From Hydrogenoanaerobacterium saccharovorans (GTDB lineage: Bacteria > Bacillota > Clostridia > Oscillospirales > Ruminococcaceae), in assembly GCF_016901815.1 (NCBI RefSeq), contig NZ_JACSNR010000007.1, positions 62,001-126,000 of the forward strand: a stretch of DNA of 64,000 nucleotides, given 5' to 3'. Numbering within the stretch: position 1 is the first letter of the stretch; each line of letters opens with the position of its first letter. The notes below the pieces were generated by a model. It did no database searches, was not told where the DNA came from, and saw only the letters and a program-made list of their open reading frames with translations. Below, one piece after another: positions 1-8,393 of this stretch. A program made the translations under genes and the position numbers.

Positions 1-667
1 GATACTCCTCGGGGAAGGTAACAGTTACATCGAAGCTGTCGCCGGTGCTGTGACCAACGATCTGCTCCTCAAAGCCGGGAATGAAGTGACCGGAACCCAG
101 TACCAGATCCACACCTTCACCCTTGCCGCCTTCAAAAGCAACGCCGTCAGCAAAGCCCTCGAAGTTGATGTTTACGGTATCGTTCATCTGAGCGGGACGA
201 TCCTCAATGGTTACCAGACGGGCAGCACGATCGCGCAGCTGAGCCAGAGTGGTCTCCACATCAGCCTCGTTGATCTTGGCTTCAGCCTTGGGAGCCTTCA
301 GGCCCTTGTAGTTCTTGACCTCAACCTCAGGCTTTACAGTAACAGTAGCCACGAAGGTGAAGCCGTCCTTGGAAGCTTCCTTGACCTCAACCTGAGCAGC
401 CTCAACGGGAGTTACATTGGCCTCACCGCAGGCTTCCTCATAAGCCTGGGGATACATGTCGTTGACAGCTTCCTCGATGAAGTAGTCGCCATACTGCTTT
501 TCCACATAAGCTCTGGGAGCCTTGCCCTTACGGAAACCAGGAATGGTGATCTCCTTGGCATGCTTGCGGTAAACCACATCCAGAACGGGCTGGAATTCCT
601 CAGCAGTGACGGTAACTTCCAGAGCTACCTTGTTATTCTCAAGCTTGTTGCACGAAACGAGTTTCAT
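1..667 (-). CDS. tig: Trigger factor, 3' end outside window
   Basis: Ribosome-associated chaperone and peptidyl-prolyl isomerase that meets nascent chains at the exit tunnel. The N-terminal ribosome-binding domain is visible from the start (MKLVSCNKLENNKVALEV) and carries the family signature IPGFRKGKAPR, whose FRK segment docks on ribosomal protein L23. About 222 residues of a protein usually near 430 lie in the window, so most of the PPIase and chaperone domains and the stop codon are missing here. The ATG at 667 follows an AGGAGGA ribosome site 7 bases upstream. The codon use is biased (many AAG, GAG, GTT, GCT), as expected for an abundant protein. Confidence 0.96.
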   Translation of the reverse strand, partial: MKLVSCNKLENNKVALEVTVTAEEFQPVLDVVYRKHAKEITIPGFRKGKAPRAYVEKQYGDYFIEEAVNDMYPQAYEEACGEANVTPVEAAQVEVKEASKDGFTFVATVTVKPEVEVKNYKGLKAPKAEAKINEADVETTLAQLRDRAARLVTIEDRPAQMNDTVNINFEGFADGVAFEGGKGEGVDLVLGSGHFIPGFEEQIVGHSTGDSFDVTVTFPEEY

Positions 668-708
668 TGATCTTCGTCCTCCTGTAATTACAACGATATA
701 CTTTTGCA

Positions 709-714
709 AGTATA
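709..714 (-). promoter_or_regulatory. Extended -10 element of tig promoter
   Basis: Read on the minus strand, TGG-TATACT lies about 40 bases before the tig start. The base match 17 bp further upstream (TGGATT) is poor for a -35, so recognition probably leans on the extended -10 TG. Inferred from sequence only. Confidence 0.5.
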
Positions 715-805
715 CCATAGATTTAATAAGAAATCCATACGATTTTATGAAAAAAACAGCACCAGAGGCGATGTTTTGTTCACGAAACGATAAAAAATGC
801 CGGTT

Positions 806-1513
806 TTATGGCAGAATTACGCCCGGTGTTTCGATCCGGACCGGGTCAAAGCCCAGATGATCCGCCGAGATCAGCCGGAACTCGATCCCCATATAATTGC
901 CGTTGAAGGCATAACTGCACCCGGTTCCATGGATATGTCCGTAATAGCAGCGGCGGATCTTGTGCCGGAGCAGCACTTCGATGATCTCCGGAGAGAGCTG
1001 CTCGCCATACACCGGCGGATAGTGCAGGAACACCACCTTCTCCTCCGGGATGTCCCCGGCGGACTGAATGGAAGCCTCCAGCCGTCCCGCCTCCCGGGCA
1101 ATGACCTTCTGATCAGCGGGTTCCCCCTGATCGAAGAGCCAGCCCCGGCTGCCGCAGACGCAGACCCCCTCCACCAGATAGTGGTTGTTGTGCAGGATAT
1201 GCAGGGTGTCAAAGCCGTTTTCCGCGAAAAAGGCGTTCATTTTATTCATGGTCGCCCACCAGTAATCATGGTTGCCCTTGAGAATGATCTTCTGTCCGGG
1301 CAGGGCATTCACAAATTCAAAATCAGCCTTGGCCTCCGCGAAACTCATGCCCCAGGAGGTATCTCCGGCGAGCACGACTGTATCTTCCGGCTGGATCTTT
1401 GCCAGCCAGTTCTGCCGGGTCCGGTCAACATAGTTATGCCAGCCGGGGAATATATCCATCGACTTGTTGCCCGACAGCGAAAGATGCAGATCGCCAATTA
1501 CATAAAGTGCCAT
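806..1513 (-). CDS. Calcineurin-like metallophosphoesterase
   Basis: A 235-residue single-domain phosphoesterase of the calcineurin-like fold. The metal-ligand motifs occur in the expected order: GDLHLSL near residue 7, AGDTSWGM, GNHDYWW, a HYPP segment and GHIHG near the end. Such proteins hydrolyse phosphomono- or diesters with two metal ions; the substrate cannot be told from sequence. The start MALYVIGDLHLSL at 1513 was preferred because AGGAGGC sits 4 to 5 bases upstream. A longer in-frame extension to 1594 has no ribosome site and would add residues ahead of the first beta strand. It stands alone between tig and the divergent DUF1540 gene. Confidence 0.85.
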   Translation of the reverse strand: MALYVIGDLHLSLSGNKSMDIFPGWHNYVDRTRQNWLAKIQPEDTVVLAGDTSWGMSFAEAKADFEFVNALPGQKIILKGNHDYWWATMNKMNAFFAENGFDTLHILHNNHYLVEGVCVCGSRGWLFDQGEPADQKVIAREAGRLEASIQSAGDIPEEKVVFLHYPPVYGEQLSPEIIEVLLRHKIRRCYYGHIHGTGCSYAFNGNYMGIEFRLISADHLGFDPVRIETPGVILP

Positions 1514-1596
1514 AAACGCCTCCTGTGAAGTAAATTTTTCTTGGTATGCCGAACCGGTGTCCGGGTAAGATAAAGGCGAAAGGAGATGATTCACCC

Positions 1597-1761
1597 ATGG
1601 AAAAGCAGAATTGTACCTGTCAGACCGCGGTGTCCTGTGAAGTGGGAAGCTGCGTCTACAACCGTGACAAGAAGACCTGCACTGCGCCCTCCATCAAGGT
1701 AGGCCCGCAGTTTGCAAGCAGCACCGCTGAGACCAACTGTTCCACCTTCAAGGCCCGCTGA
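1597..1761 (+). CDS. DUF1540 domain small Cys-rich protein
   Basis: A 54-residue protein with the DUF1540 pattern: CEVGSCVYNRDKKTCTA followed by SIKVG, giving a C-x5-C-x7-C arrangement plus further cysteines at both ends (CTCQ near the start, NCSTF near the end). DUF1540 proteins are small, common in Clostridia and of unknown function; the cysteines suggest metal binding. The ATG at 1597 has AAAGGAGATGA 7 bases upstream. It is divergent from the metallophosphoesterase and convergent with thrC, with no obvious terminator in the 54 bp that follow. Confidence 0.85.
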   Translation: MEKQNCTCQTAVSCEVGSCVYNRDKKTCTAPSIKVGPQFASSTAETNCSTFKAR

Positions 1762-1815
1762 CCATCGCCTGAGAACCGGCAGCTTCCTGTTTCCCATCCG
1801 GGCAGCAGAAAGCTG

Positions 1816-3315
1816 CTACATAGATTCATCCATCTTCCGCAGAGCATGCAGCAGGGCATGCTCCATCTCCTGGGGACGCACAGCCCCCTCGAACCGCACC
1901 GGAAGCTCCTCCAGCTGAGCCAGGCTTGCCGGAACCGCCAGACCGCTCACCTCGGAAAGCGCCCGCAGGCAGTCAAACTCCCCTGCCGGTACCTCACGGC
2001 CCAGTGCTGTGAGGACGCTGTCCGCAAACTTGAACGGGCTGGCAGTGGATACCACCAGTACCGGGGTCCTGTCCCCTGTTTCCTGCTGGTACTGTTCCAG
2101 TGCGTTCACCGCTACTGCGGTATGGGTATCCATCACATAGCCGCACCGGTCATGGATCTCCCGGATGGTGTCCAGGGTCTTCTGATCGTCACAGCTGTAT
2201 GCGGCAAATTCCTCCCGGATCTGATCCAGAGCCTCGGCAGTGACCGAGTACTCCCCGCCCTCATTCAGACGGTACATGCAGTAGGCCACGGCTCTCGCTT
2301 CCCGTCCGAACAGCTCGAACAGATACCGCTCCAGATTGGAGGAGATCAGGATATCCATGGACGGGGTATTGGTGAGATGGAATTCCCGCTTCCGGTTATA
2401 GGTGCCGGTGGTGAGGAATTCGGTAAGCACATCATTGCGGTTGGATGCGCAGATCAGCCGTCCGATGGGCAGTCCCATGCGCTTGGCGTAATAGCAGGCC
2501 AGGATATTGCCGAAGTTGCCGGTGGGCACCGCCACATTGAGCTTGTCCCCCACCTGGATCTCGCCCGAAGCAGCCAGATCGGCATAGGCGCTGAAGTAGT
2601 AGACAATCTGAGGCAGCAGCCGTCCCCAGTTGATGGAGTTGGCGCTGGTGAGATACATCTTCTGCTCGCCCAGGCGTTCTGCCAGCTGTTCCTTGGCAAA
2701 GAGGTGCTTTACGCCGGTCTGACAGTCATCGAAGTTGCCTTCCACAGCCTGGACTGCCACATTGGAGCCCTGCTGGGTTGCCATCTGCAGCCGCTGGATC
2801 TGGCTGACGCCGTCCACCGGATAAAAGACCGCAATGCCGGTGCCGTCCACGTCCCGGAAGCCCTCCAGGGCTGCCTTGCCGGTGTCGCCCGAGGTTGCCA
2901 CCAGCACAATGGCCCGGCGGTCATCGCCGAGATTGCGGCGGGCGGTGGAAACCAGACGGGGCAGCATCTGCAGTGCCATATCCTTGAAGGCACAGGTGGG
3001 GCCATGCCACAGCTCCAGCAGGCGCAGATCCCCTGCCGCCCGGACCGGAGCCGGCCGATCGCCGTCAAAGGTACCACGGTAGGCACCCTCGGTGCAGGCC
3101 TTCAGATCCTCCCGGGAGAAGTCGTCCAGATAGAGCGCCATAATGCGCTCTGCCCGCTCCCAGTAGGTAAGACCTTCCAGCTCCCGGATAAAGTCGAGAT
3201 CCACCTGAGGAAATTCCTCCGGGACAAACAGTCCGCCCTCCGGGGAGATACCCTTGAGGATCGCCTGCGACGCAGTGAGTTGAATGGACGGGTCCCGTGT
3301 ACTGATATACTTCAT
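1816..3315 (-). CDS. thrC: Threonine synthase
   Basis: Pyridoxal-phosphate enzyme converting O-phosphohomoserine to threonine, the last step of threonine synthesis. At 499 residues it belongs to the longer ThrC class with the N-terminal KYISTRDPS start. The PLP lysine is in CAFKDMALQ (Lys111), and ATSGDTGKAALEGF is the phosphate-cup loop. The ATG at 3315 has GGAGG 7 bases upstream. It is the last gene of a same-strand run (dipeptidase, yraN, rnhB, PHP phosphatase, rbgA) with only a 45-bp gap upstream. No other threonine-pathway gene is in the window; a ThrE-type threonine/serine exporter lies about 30 kb away. Confidence 0.95.
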   Translation of the reverse strand: MKYISTRDPSIQLTASQAILKGISPEGGLFVPEEFPQVDLDFIRELEGLTYWERAERIMALYLDDFSREDLKACTEGAYRGTFDGDRPAPVRAAGDLRLLELWHGPTCAFKDMALQMLPRLVSTARRNLGDDRRAIVLVATSGDTGKAALEGFRDVDGTGIAVFYPVDGVSQIQRLQMATQQGSNVAVQAVEGNFDDCQTGVKHLFAKEQLAERLGEQKMYLTSANSINWGRLLPQIVYYFSAYADLAASGEIQVGDKLNVAVPTGNFGNILACYYAKRMGLPIGRLICASNRNDVLTEFLTTGTYNRKREFHLTNTPSMDILISSNLERYLFELFGREARAVAYCMYRLNEGGEYSVTAEALDQIREEFAAYSCDDQKTLDTIREIHDRCGYVMDTHTAVAVNALEQYQQETGDRTPVLVVSTASPFKFADSVLTALGREVPAGEFDCLRALSEVSGLAVPASLAQLEELPVRFEGAVRPQEMEHALLHALRKMDESM

Positions 3316-3360
3316 AATGTACCTCCAAGCATTTGCAAGCAGTTGCGGTATGTAAAAGGG

Positions 3361-4293
3361 TTACAGATTTTTCTCAAAGAAGCGGCGGGCATTCTCAAAC
3401 AGGATCTTCTGAGTGATCTCCGGGGAGATGCCGCTGTCCAGCAGAGCCTGCCGGAAGTTTTCCACCCGATCCAGGCCGTTCAGATAATCCGGGATCTCGG
3501 CGCCGTCAAAGTCGGAGCCGCAGCAGAGGATATCCTCTCCGCCCAGGCTCAGGAAATGCCGCACATGGGCCAGCAGATCATCTATATCCTTCGAAATGCC
3601 ATCCTCTTTAATAAAGTAGCGGTAATAGTTGAGCCCCACCAGACCGCCCCGATCCCGGATGGCACAGAACTGTTCATCGGTGAGGTTCCGGGAGTGATTG
3701 CAGATGGTCCGGCTGTTGGAATGGGTGGCGATAAAGGGCTTGGTCGCCACCTTGCAGAGATCGGCAAAGCCCTCGTCATTGAGGTGGGATACATCCACCA
3801 GAATGCCCAGCTCCTCCATCCGGCGCACCGCCTCGATGCCAAAGGGAGTCAGGCCCTTGTGGGTATCCGAGCCGCTGCCCAGCTCATTTTCCCCGTTCCA
3901 GGTGAGCGTGAGCATCCGCACGCCGCAGTTCCGGAGCTCGTCGAGCATTTCCAGCTGTCCGCCCAGAGCGGCGCCGCCTTCCACAGTCAGAATGGCAGCG
4001 AACTTCCCATCGTCAAACGCCTGCATGATCTCTTTATAATCAGAAGCCTGGACAATGCGGTCAGCGTTCTTCTCCATCTCAGCCCGGAAGAACCGGACAT
4101 TCTCCCGGAAGAACTCCACCGCCTTTTCGCCCCGGAGCTCATCCGGGACAAAGATGGCAAATGCCTGGCCCCACCGGCTCCCAGCCGGCAGACGCTCCAG
4201 GCTGATATGCAGATCATTGCGGCGCAGCTCCAGATTTTTGGAACTGCAGACAGTAATGGTATCACAGTGCAGATCAAAGAGATCCATTGACAT
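3361..4293 (-). CDS. Membrane dipeptidase-like peptidase, family M19
   Basis: A 310-residue amidohydrolase-fold dipeptidase of the renal dipeptidase family. Metal-ligand motifs are present: DLHCDT (His9, Asp11), the bridging glutamate in TVEGGAAL, the paired histidines in DVSHL and ATHSNS, and the late GSDFDG. No signal peptide is seen, so despite the family name it is probably cytoplasmic. ATG at 4293 is preferred over the in-frame TTG at 4296 because AAAGGAGC is spaced better for it. The start overlaps the end of yraN by about 20 bp, indicating translational coupling. Confidence 0.9.
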   Translation of the reverse strand: MSMDLFDLHCDTITVCSSKNLELRRNDLHISLERLPAGSRWGQAFAIFVPDELRGEKAVEFFRENVRFFRAEMEKNADRIVQASDYKEIMQAFDDGKFAAILTVEGGAALGGQLEMLDELRNCGVRMLTLTWNGENELGSGSDTHKGLTPFGIEAVRRMEELGILVDVSHLNDEGFADLCKVATKPFIATHSNSRTICNHSRNLTDEQFCAIRDRGGLVGLNYYRYFIKEDGISKDIDDLLAHVRHFLSLGGEDILCCGSDFDGAEIPDYLNGLDRVENFRQALLDSGISPEITQKILFENARRFFEKNL

Positions 4294-4654
4294 CAAACGC
4301 TCCTTTCCAGTAGGCCTGTTCCAGAATGCTCCAGCTGCCGTCCGCCGGCTGTGCGACGATCTCCATCACATCAAACCGGGGCTGATAGCCGGAATACTCC
4401 GGATGCTCCATGGTATAGTACAGGGCAGTTTCTATGAGTTTGCGGCGCTTGGCTGGCCCCACGGCCTCCGCCGGACGCACCAGATAATCCGGGCTGCGGG
4501 TCTTGACCTCCACAAAGGCAAGATCCTCTCCATCCAGTATGATGAGGTCGATCTCCCCGTGTCCGAAGCGCCAGCCCCGCTCCAGGACGGTACATCCGGA
4601 CTCCTGCAGCCATCGGGCCGCATGGTCCTCGCCGAACCGCCCTAAGGCATTCAT
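4274..4654 (-). CDS. YraN family (UPF0102) endonuclease-like protein
   Basis: A 126-residue protein with the restriction-endonuclease-like core of the YraN family: [21 protein letters not shown] supplies the D...ExK catalytic pattern. Family members almost always sit beside rnhB, as here, where its ATG overlaps the rnhB stop by 4 bp. The cellular role is not settled; a DNA repair or recombination role is often suggested from the fold. Confidence 0.9.
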   Translation of the reverse strand: MNALGRFGEDHAARWLQESGCTVLERGWRFGHGEIDLIILDGEDLAFVEVKTRSPDYLVRPAEAVGPAKRRKLIETALYYTMEHPEYSGYQPRFDVMEIVAQPADGSWSILEQAYWKGAFDVNGSL

Positions 4655-5259
4655 GACCGCCCTCCGGTGAACTTCTTCAGGAAACTGCGGCGGTGAACCG
4701 GCGAAATGCCGTATTCGGTCAGCCGTTCGTAATGCTCCTTGGTGGGATAGCCCTTGTGCTTTTTGAAATCATATTCCGGATACTGCTGATCCAGTTCCAG
4801 CATATAGCGGTCCCGGGACACCTTCGCCAGAATGGAAGCCGCCGCAATGGCCTGGGACTGTCCGTCCCCCTTGATGACCGTTTCGGTGGGAAGTCCCAGC
4901 CTGGGGTCCTGGTTGCCGTCCACCAGCACCAGTTCCGGCACCTGGGAGAGTCCCTCCACCGCCCGGTGCATTGCCAGGAAGGTGGCGCCGAGGATATTGA
5001 GCTCGTCGATCTCCGCTTCACTGGCGGAGGCAACACAGTAAGCCAGTGCCTCCTGCCGGATCACATCATAGAGGGCTTCCCTCTTCTTTTCCGAGAGCTT
5101 CTTGGAGTCGTTGAGCCCGGGGATCTCCTTGTCCGCCGGCAGGATCACTGCCGCCGCGAATACCGGACCAGCCAGTGGGCCGCGTCCGGCTTCATCCACG
5201 CCGCAGAGCAGCTGGATGCCTTTGGCATGATATTCCCGGTCCAATGTCAGTTCTGCCAT
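4651..5259 (-). CDS. rnhB: Ribonuclease HII
   Basis: Removes ribonucleotides and RNA primers from RNA-DNA hybrids. The catalytic signature [14 protein letters not shown] places Asp22 and Glu23 of the metal site, VLVDGNQDP supplies the next acidic residue, and [13 protein letters not shown] and the HKGYPTKEH tail are typical of type II RNase H. Translation is set to begin at [11 protein letters not shown] (5259), preceded by AAGGAG; an upstream in-frame extension lacks a ribosome site and overlaps the PHP gene. Length 202 residues is normal for the family. Confidence 0.95.
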   Translation of the reverse strand: MAELTLDREYHAKGIQLLCGVDEAGRGPLAGPVFAAAVILPADKEIPGLNDSKKLSEKKREALYDVIRQEALAYCVASASEAEIDELNILGATFLAMHRAVEGLSQVPELVLVDGNQDPRLGLPTETVIKGDGQSQAIAAASILAKVSRDRYMLELDQQYPEYDFKKHKGYPTKEHYERLTEYGISPVHRRSFLKKFTGGRS

Positions 5260-5270
5260 CTTCTCTCTCC

Positions 5271-6098
5271 TTATCGCCGCAGATCCCGGATGCCTCTCTC
5301 CCGGAATCCGCCGTTTTCCCATACCCAGACGCTTCCGAAGCCCACTGTTTCCAGCAGCTCCAGCGGCTCGTCAAACCAGAACCGCAGCGCCGCTGTCTCA
5401 TGGGCGTCGGCATTGACGGTTATGCGGGCATGCTTTGCGCACAGCTCCCGCAGCAGAAAATCCGCCGGATAAGGCGTACTGCGGTACTTCCGGAAGATCC
5501 CGCCGGTGTTGAGTTCAAACACCGCACCGGTATCCAGGCAGCGGTGAAGGCTTTCCAGTGCCGCCTGCCGGTACTGCCGGCTCTCCTCGTCAAACAGGCG
5601 TCCGCCTGCGTTGTTCTTTATAATAAGGTCAAAATGTCCGATGATGTCCGGACGGTACTGCTCGGCATTTTCCGCTGTGATCTCGTAGAACCGCCGGACC
5701 ATGGCAAGACCATCGCCGCCGAAGGCTTCGTCCCGGCAGGCTTCGGCATAGGAAGCCGGGCCGTCGATGATGTACCGCTTGCCGGTGTCCGGGCTCTGGA
5801 TCTCATGCACCGAACCGATGATATAATCAAACGCCTCCCGGTGCCGCACCGGATAGTACCAGTCGTGTTCGATGCCCACGGCGATCCGCATTCTGCCGGC
5901 GAACTGTTCACCCAGCTGCCGGAGCATAGCCGCATAGGCCAGCTCGTCCCGGATGCCGAAGTCGGCAAAGTCCACATAGGTATGCCCGGAAAAGCCCAGG
6001 TCGGTAAAACCCAGCTTCCAGGCTGCTTCCGCCATCTCCTCCGGGGTATTCTTGCCGTCGCACCAGGTGGTGTGGTTGTGCGTGGAACTACTCAGCAT
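5271..6098 (-). CDS. PHP-domain histidinol-phosphatase-like protein
   Basis: A 275-residue PHP-domain hydrolase of the HisJ/HisK type. The metal-ligand motifs run in order: THNH (His7, His9), SGHTY, GIEHDW, GSVHEI, IGHFD and the terminal NADAHE. HisK enzymes dephosphorylate histidinol phosphate in histidine synthesis, but no his genes are in view, so the substrate is open. The ATG at 6098 overlaps the end of rbgA by 11 bp, and rnhB follows after 11 bp, so it is in the same transcription unit. Confidence 0.85.
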   Translation of the reverse strand: MLSSSTHNHTTWCDGKNTPEEMAEAAWKLGFTDLGFSGHTYVDFADFGIRDELAYAAMLRQLGEQFAGRMRIAVGIEHDWYYPVRHREAFDYIIGSVHEIQSPDTGKRYIIDGPASYAEACRDEAFGGDGLAMVRRFYEITAENAEQYRPDIIGHFDLIIKNNAGGRLFDEESRQYRQAALESLHRCLDTGAVFELNTGGIFRKYRSTPYPADFLLRELCAKHARITVNADAHETAALRFWFDEPLELLETVGFGSVWVWENGGFRERGIRDLRR

Positions 6099-6999
6099 CG
6101 TCCTGCTCCTGTTCCCTGGCAGCCGGTGTGAACTTCGGCGGCTTTTCCAGGGTGATGCGCCCCAGCTTTCCGCCCCGGAACTCGTCCAGCAGCATGATGG
6201 CTGCCCGCTCGGTATTCACTACGCCGCCGGACTGAAGCATTCCGCGCTTGCGGCCCACCAGCTCCAGCAGGTCAAAGCCATCCTTGCCCTCAATCTCCTC
6301 GGGGGTGAGGTTGTAGCGGGCGCAGAGCAGCTTGGGATAGTTCTCCGCCACGGTCTGCAGGAAACGCATTGCCAGGTGCTCGATGTCCAGGATCTCGTCC
6401 TTGATGGAGCCGATATAGGCCAGCTTTTCACCGACCTCCTTGTCATCGAACTTGGGCCAGAGGACGCCGGGCATATCCAGCAGCTCCACACCGCCGCCGA
6501 TGCTCACCCACTGCTTGCCGCGGGTGACACCAGGGCGGTCCTCCACCTTGGCCCGCTTGCTGCCGGCCAGCTTGTTGATCAGCGAGCTCTTGCCCACATT
6601 GGGAATACCCACGATCATCATGCGCAGCAGCTTCTGGGAAAGTCCCTTGGCCTCCCGGCGCTTCATCACTTCATCCAGCACCTGACGGGCGCCGGGAATG
6701 ATTTCATTCAGTCCCCGACCGCTCTTGCAGTCGGTGGGAATGGCCAGAATCCCCTTGGAGCGGTAGTATTCACACCACCGGGCTGTGAGGTTGGGATCTG
6801 CCACATCGCATTTGTTGAGCAGGATCAGCCGGGGCTTCTGACCCAGCATCCGGTCAATTTCCGGGTTCCGGCTGCTCTGGGGAATCCGGGCATCGGTGAT
6901 CTCCACCACAATATCCACCATCTTGAGGTTGGCTGCCATCAGACGGCGGGTTTTTGCCATGTGCCCGGGGAACCACTGGATGGACTGTGCATCTATCAT
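6088..6999 (-). CDS. rbgA: Ribosome biogenesis GTPase RbgA/YlqF
   Basis: Circularly permuted GTPase needed for late 50S assembly. The permuted motif order is visible: G4 (LLNKCD) near residue 62, then G1 (GIPNVGKSSLINKLAG) near 130, then G3 (DMPGVLWP) near 180. The N-terminal IQWFPGHMAKTRR is the family hallmark. The ATG at 6999 follows AAGGGGAG. It heads a minus-strand unit that runs to thrC and sits just downstream of rplS, the same neighbourhood as in Bacillus. Confidence 0.95.
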   Translation of the reverse strand: MIDAQSIQWFPGHMAKTRRLMAANLKMVDIVVEITDARIPQSSRNPEIDRMLGQKPRLILLNKCDVADPNLTARWCEYYRSKGILAIPTDCKSGRGLNEIIPGARQVLDEVMKRREAKGLSQKLLRMMIVGIPNVGKSSLINKLAGSKRAKVEDRPGVTRGKQWVSIGGGVELLDMPGVLWPKFDDKEVGEKLAYIGSIKDEILDIEHLAMRFLQTVAENYPKLLCARYNLTPEEIEGKDGFDLLELVGRKRGMLQSGGVVNTERAAIMLLDEFRGGKLGRITLEKPPKFTPAAREQEQDDAE

Positions 7000-7039
7000 A
7001 TCTGAAACTCCCCTTAAAATATCAATTCTCTATCCTATT

Positions 7040-7068
7040 ATTCTACCGTAAATCCCGAAACTTGTATA
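7040..7068 (-). promoter_or_regulatory. Promoter of the rbgA unit
   Basis: On the minus strand TATACA and TAGAAT are separated by exactly 17 bp, ending about 40 bases before the rbgA start and after the rplS terminator. Sigma-A-type match of 4/6 and 5/6. Confidence 0.55.
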
Positions 7069-7085
7069 GACATTTTTCGGATAAA

Positions 7086-7114
7086 AACAAAAAAGGAGCT
7101 TTTAACAAGCTCCT
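7086..7114 (-). terminator. Terminator after rplS
   Basis: Minus-strand hairpin with the 8-bp stem AGGAGCTT / AAGCTCCT and a T-rich tail, 18 bp after the rplS stop. Confidence 0.85.
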
Positions 7115-7131
7115 CTTTGCCGTCACAGAAT

Positions 7132-7473
7132 TTACTTGACTTCCTTGACCTTGGCAGCCTTGCCCACACGGTCTCTCAGGTAGTAGAGCTTAGCTCTGCG
7201 AACCTTACCGCTGCGGATCACTTCCACGCTGGCAACAGCGGGGGAATGAATGGGGAATACTCTCTCGATACCAACGCCGTGAGCAACTCTGCGTACGGTG
7301 AAGGTCTCAGCGATACCGCCATGCTTCTTGGCGATTACAGTACCCTCAAAGGCCTGGATTCTCTCTCTGTCGCCTTCCTTGATCTTAACGCCGACACGAA
7401 CAGTGTCACCAATGTTTACGACCGGAAGGTCCTTCTTCATGCAGCTTTCTGCCATGAGCTTCAGTGCGTCCAT
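7132..7473 (-). CDS. rplS: 50S ribosomal protein L19
   Basis: Ribosomal protein at the 30S-50S interface. The 113-residue protein carries the family sequences [42 protein letters not shown] and [10 protein letters not shown]. Codons are of the strongly biased ribosomal type. It is transcribed alone, between a clear promoter about 140 bases upstream and a terminator directly downstream; the long leader is treated separately. The ATG at 7473 follows AAGGAGG. Confidence 0.98.
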   Translation of the reverse strand: MDALKLMAESCMKKDLPVVNIGDTVRVGVKIKEGDRERIQAFEGTVIAKKHGGIAETFTVRRVAHGVGIERVFPIHSPAVASVEVIRSGKVRRAKLYYLRDRVGKAAKVKEVK

Positions 7474-7600
7474 TTGTTACATCCTCCTTGAAATATACAA
7501 GCGTTCATTCCCGATCACGGCAGAGGACCGCCTGCTTTAATGTCACCGCCTGTTTGGCGGGGCATCAAACCCCGCAGACGCCATTCTGGCCCCTGCGGTC
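7474..7600 (-). promoter_or_regulatory. Possible L19 autoregulatory mRNA leader
   Basis: About 130 bases of untranslated leader lie between the rplS promoter and start codon. It contains a GC-rich hairpin (GCGGGG ... CCCCGC) followed by more paired segments. Firmicutes rplS mRNAs often carry an L19-responsive leader; this match is suggested by position and hairpins only, not by a covariance search. Confidence 0.35.
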
Positions 7601-7615
7601 ATAGTATGCTGTAAT

Positions 7616-7644
7616 ATAATAGCACAATCCATTTCCGGATGCAA
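7616..7644 (-). promoter_or_regulatory. rplS promoter
   Basis: Minus-strand TTGCAT and TATTAT separated by 17 bp, a strong sigma-A-type promoter upstream of the rplS leader and downstream of the acetyltransferase stop. Confidence 0.75.
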
Positions 7645-7679
7645 GCCATTTTTCAAAGTTTTCTGCGAAAAATCCCGCT

Positions 7680-8207
7680 TCAGAGCAGCTTTTCATAGGC
7701 ATAGTACCACTTGAGGCCATAGACTTCCTCCAGCCCCAGATCGATGCGTCCGCAGCAGTGGTATCCACAGGCCTCATAGAACCCGATGGCAGTGCGGTTC
7801 TCCTCATAGACATCCAGGCGGATGGCCTGCAGCCCCGCTTCCCTGCCCATTTCGGCGGCGTGGCGGAGCAGTGCCCGTCCTACGCCCCGGTGCCGGTATG
7901 CCGGGTCCACTGCCAGGGTGTGCACCACAAAGACCGGCGCCTCAAAGGGAATCTGCCAGCTGGCCTGCCGGTAGGCACTGTCCTGCTCCCGCCGGAGGAT
8001 CACCGAGCCGGCGATCTGTCCGTCCAGCTCCGCAATATAGAGCGCGCCGGCTTCCAGCCCCTCCTGGGCATCCTGCCGCAGCGGATAGACGCCACGCTTC
8101 CACCGGGAGCCATCCAGACGGCCCTCTTCCGCGTCGCCTGCCCGTCCATAGAGCTCTTCGATCCCATCCAGATCCCCTGCTTCTGCCCGGCGCACCCGGA
8201 TCTCCAT
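7680..8207 (-). CDS. GNAT family N-acetyltransferase
   Basis: A 175-residue acetyltransferase of the GNAT fold. The acetyl-CoA pyrophosphate loop is VDPAYRHRGVGRALL, preceded by a hydrophobic strand (FVVHTLAV), and the C-terminal motif B region is YEENRTAIGFYEACGY. The acceptor cannot be predicted; RimI-like and small-molecule acetyltransferases look alike at this level. It has its own TATAAT box upstream (8243-8248) and stops about 35 bases before the rplS promoter. Confidence 0.85.
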   Translation of the reverse strand: MEIRVRRAEAGDLDGIEELYGRAGDAEEGRLDGSRWKRGVYPLRQDAQEGLEAGALYIAELDGQIAGSVILRREQDSAYRQASWQIPFEAPVFVVHTLAVDPAYRHRGVGRALLRHAAEMGREAGLQAIRLDVYEENRTAIGFYEACGYHCCGRIDLGLEEVYGLKWYYAYEKLL

Positions 8208-8242
8208 CGCCCATCCGCTCCCTTCTGCCCTGTGCTGGTTCC

Positions 8243-8248
8243 ATTATA
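8243..8248 (-). promoter_or_regulatory. -10 box for the GNAT gene
   Basis: Minus-strand TATAAT 36 bases before the ATG; the -35 position (TGGAAG) is weak. Confidence 0.4.
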
Positions 8249-8310
8249 ACCCAAACGCGCTGTTTCTTCCAGTTTTCAGAAAGAATTTTCCGGAATCTGA
8301 GAAAGATGGA

Positions 8311-8337
8311 ACCTTTTTTCTCCTGCCGCATATCATA
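8311..8337 (+). promoter_or_regulatory. Sigma-K-like promoter of the collagen-like gene
   Basis: AC at 8311-8312 is followed after 16 bp by CATATCATA at 8329-8337, which fits the sigma-K pattern AC, 16 to 17 bp, CATANNNTA. No good sigma-A promoter was found in the 186-bp intergenic region. Sigma-K acts late in the mother cell, which would suit a spore-surface protein. Inference from a short motif. Confidence 0.45.
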
Positions 8338-8393
8338 GTGATAGGCGCGGGGCAATGCTGCTGCCGCGTAAATCCACACAAAAGGAGCTTGCT

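Noticed and set aside
1846-4290. 814-codon open frame on the plus strand
   Set aside because: Runs antisense through both thrC and the M19 dipeptidase; mirror of two real genes.
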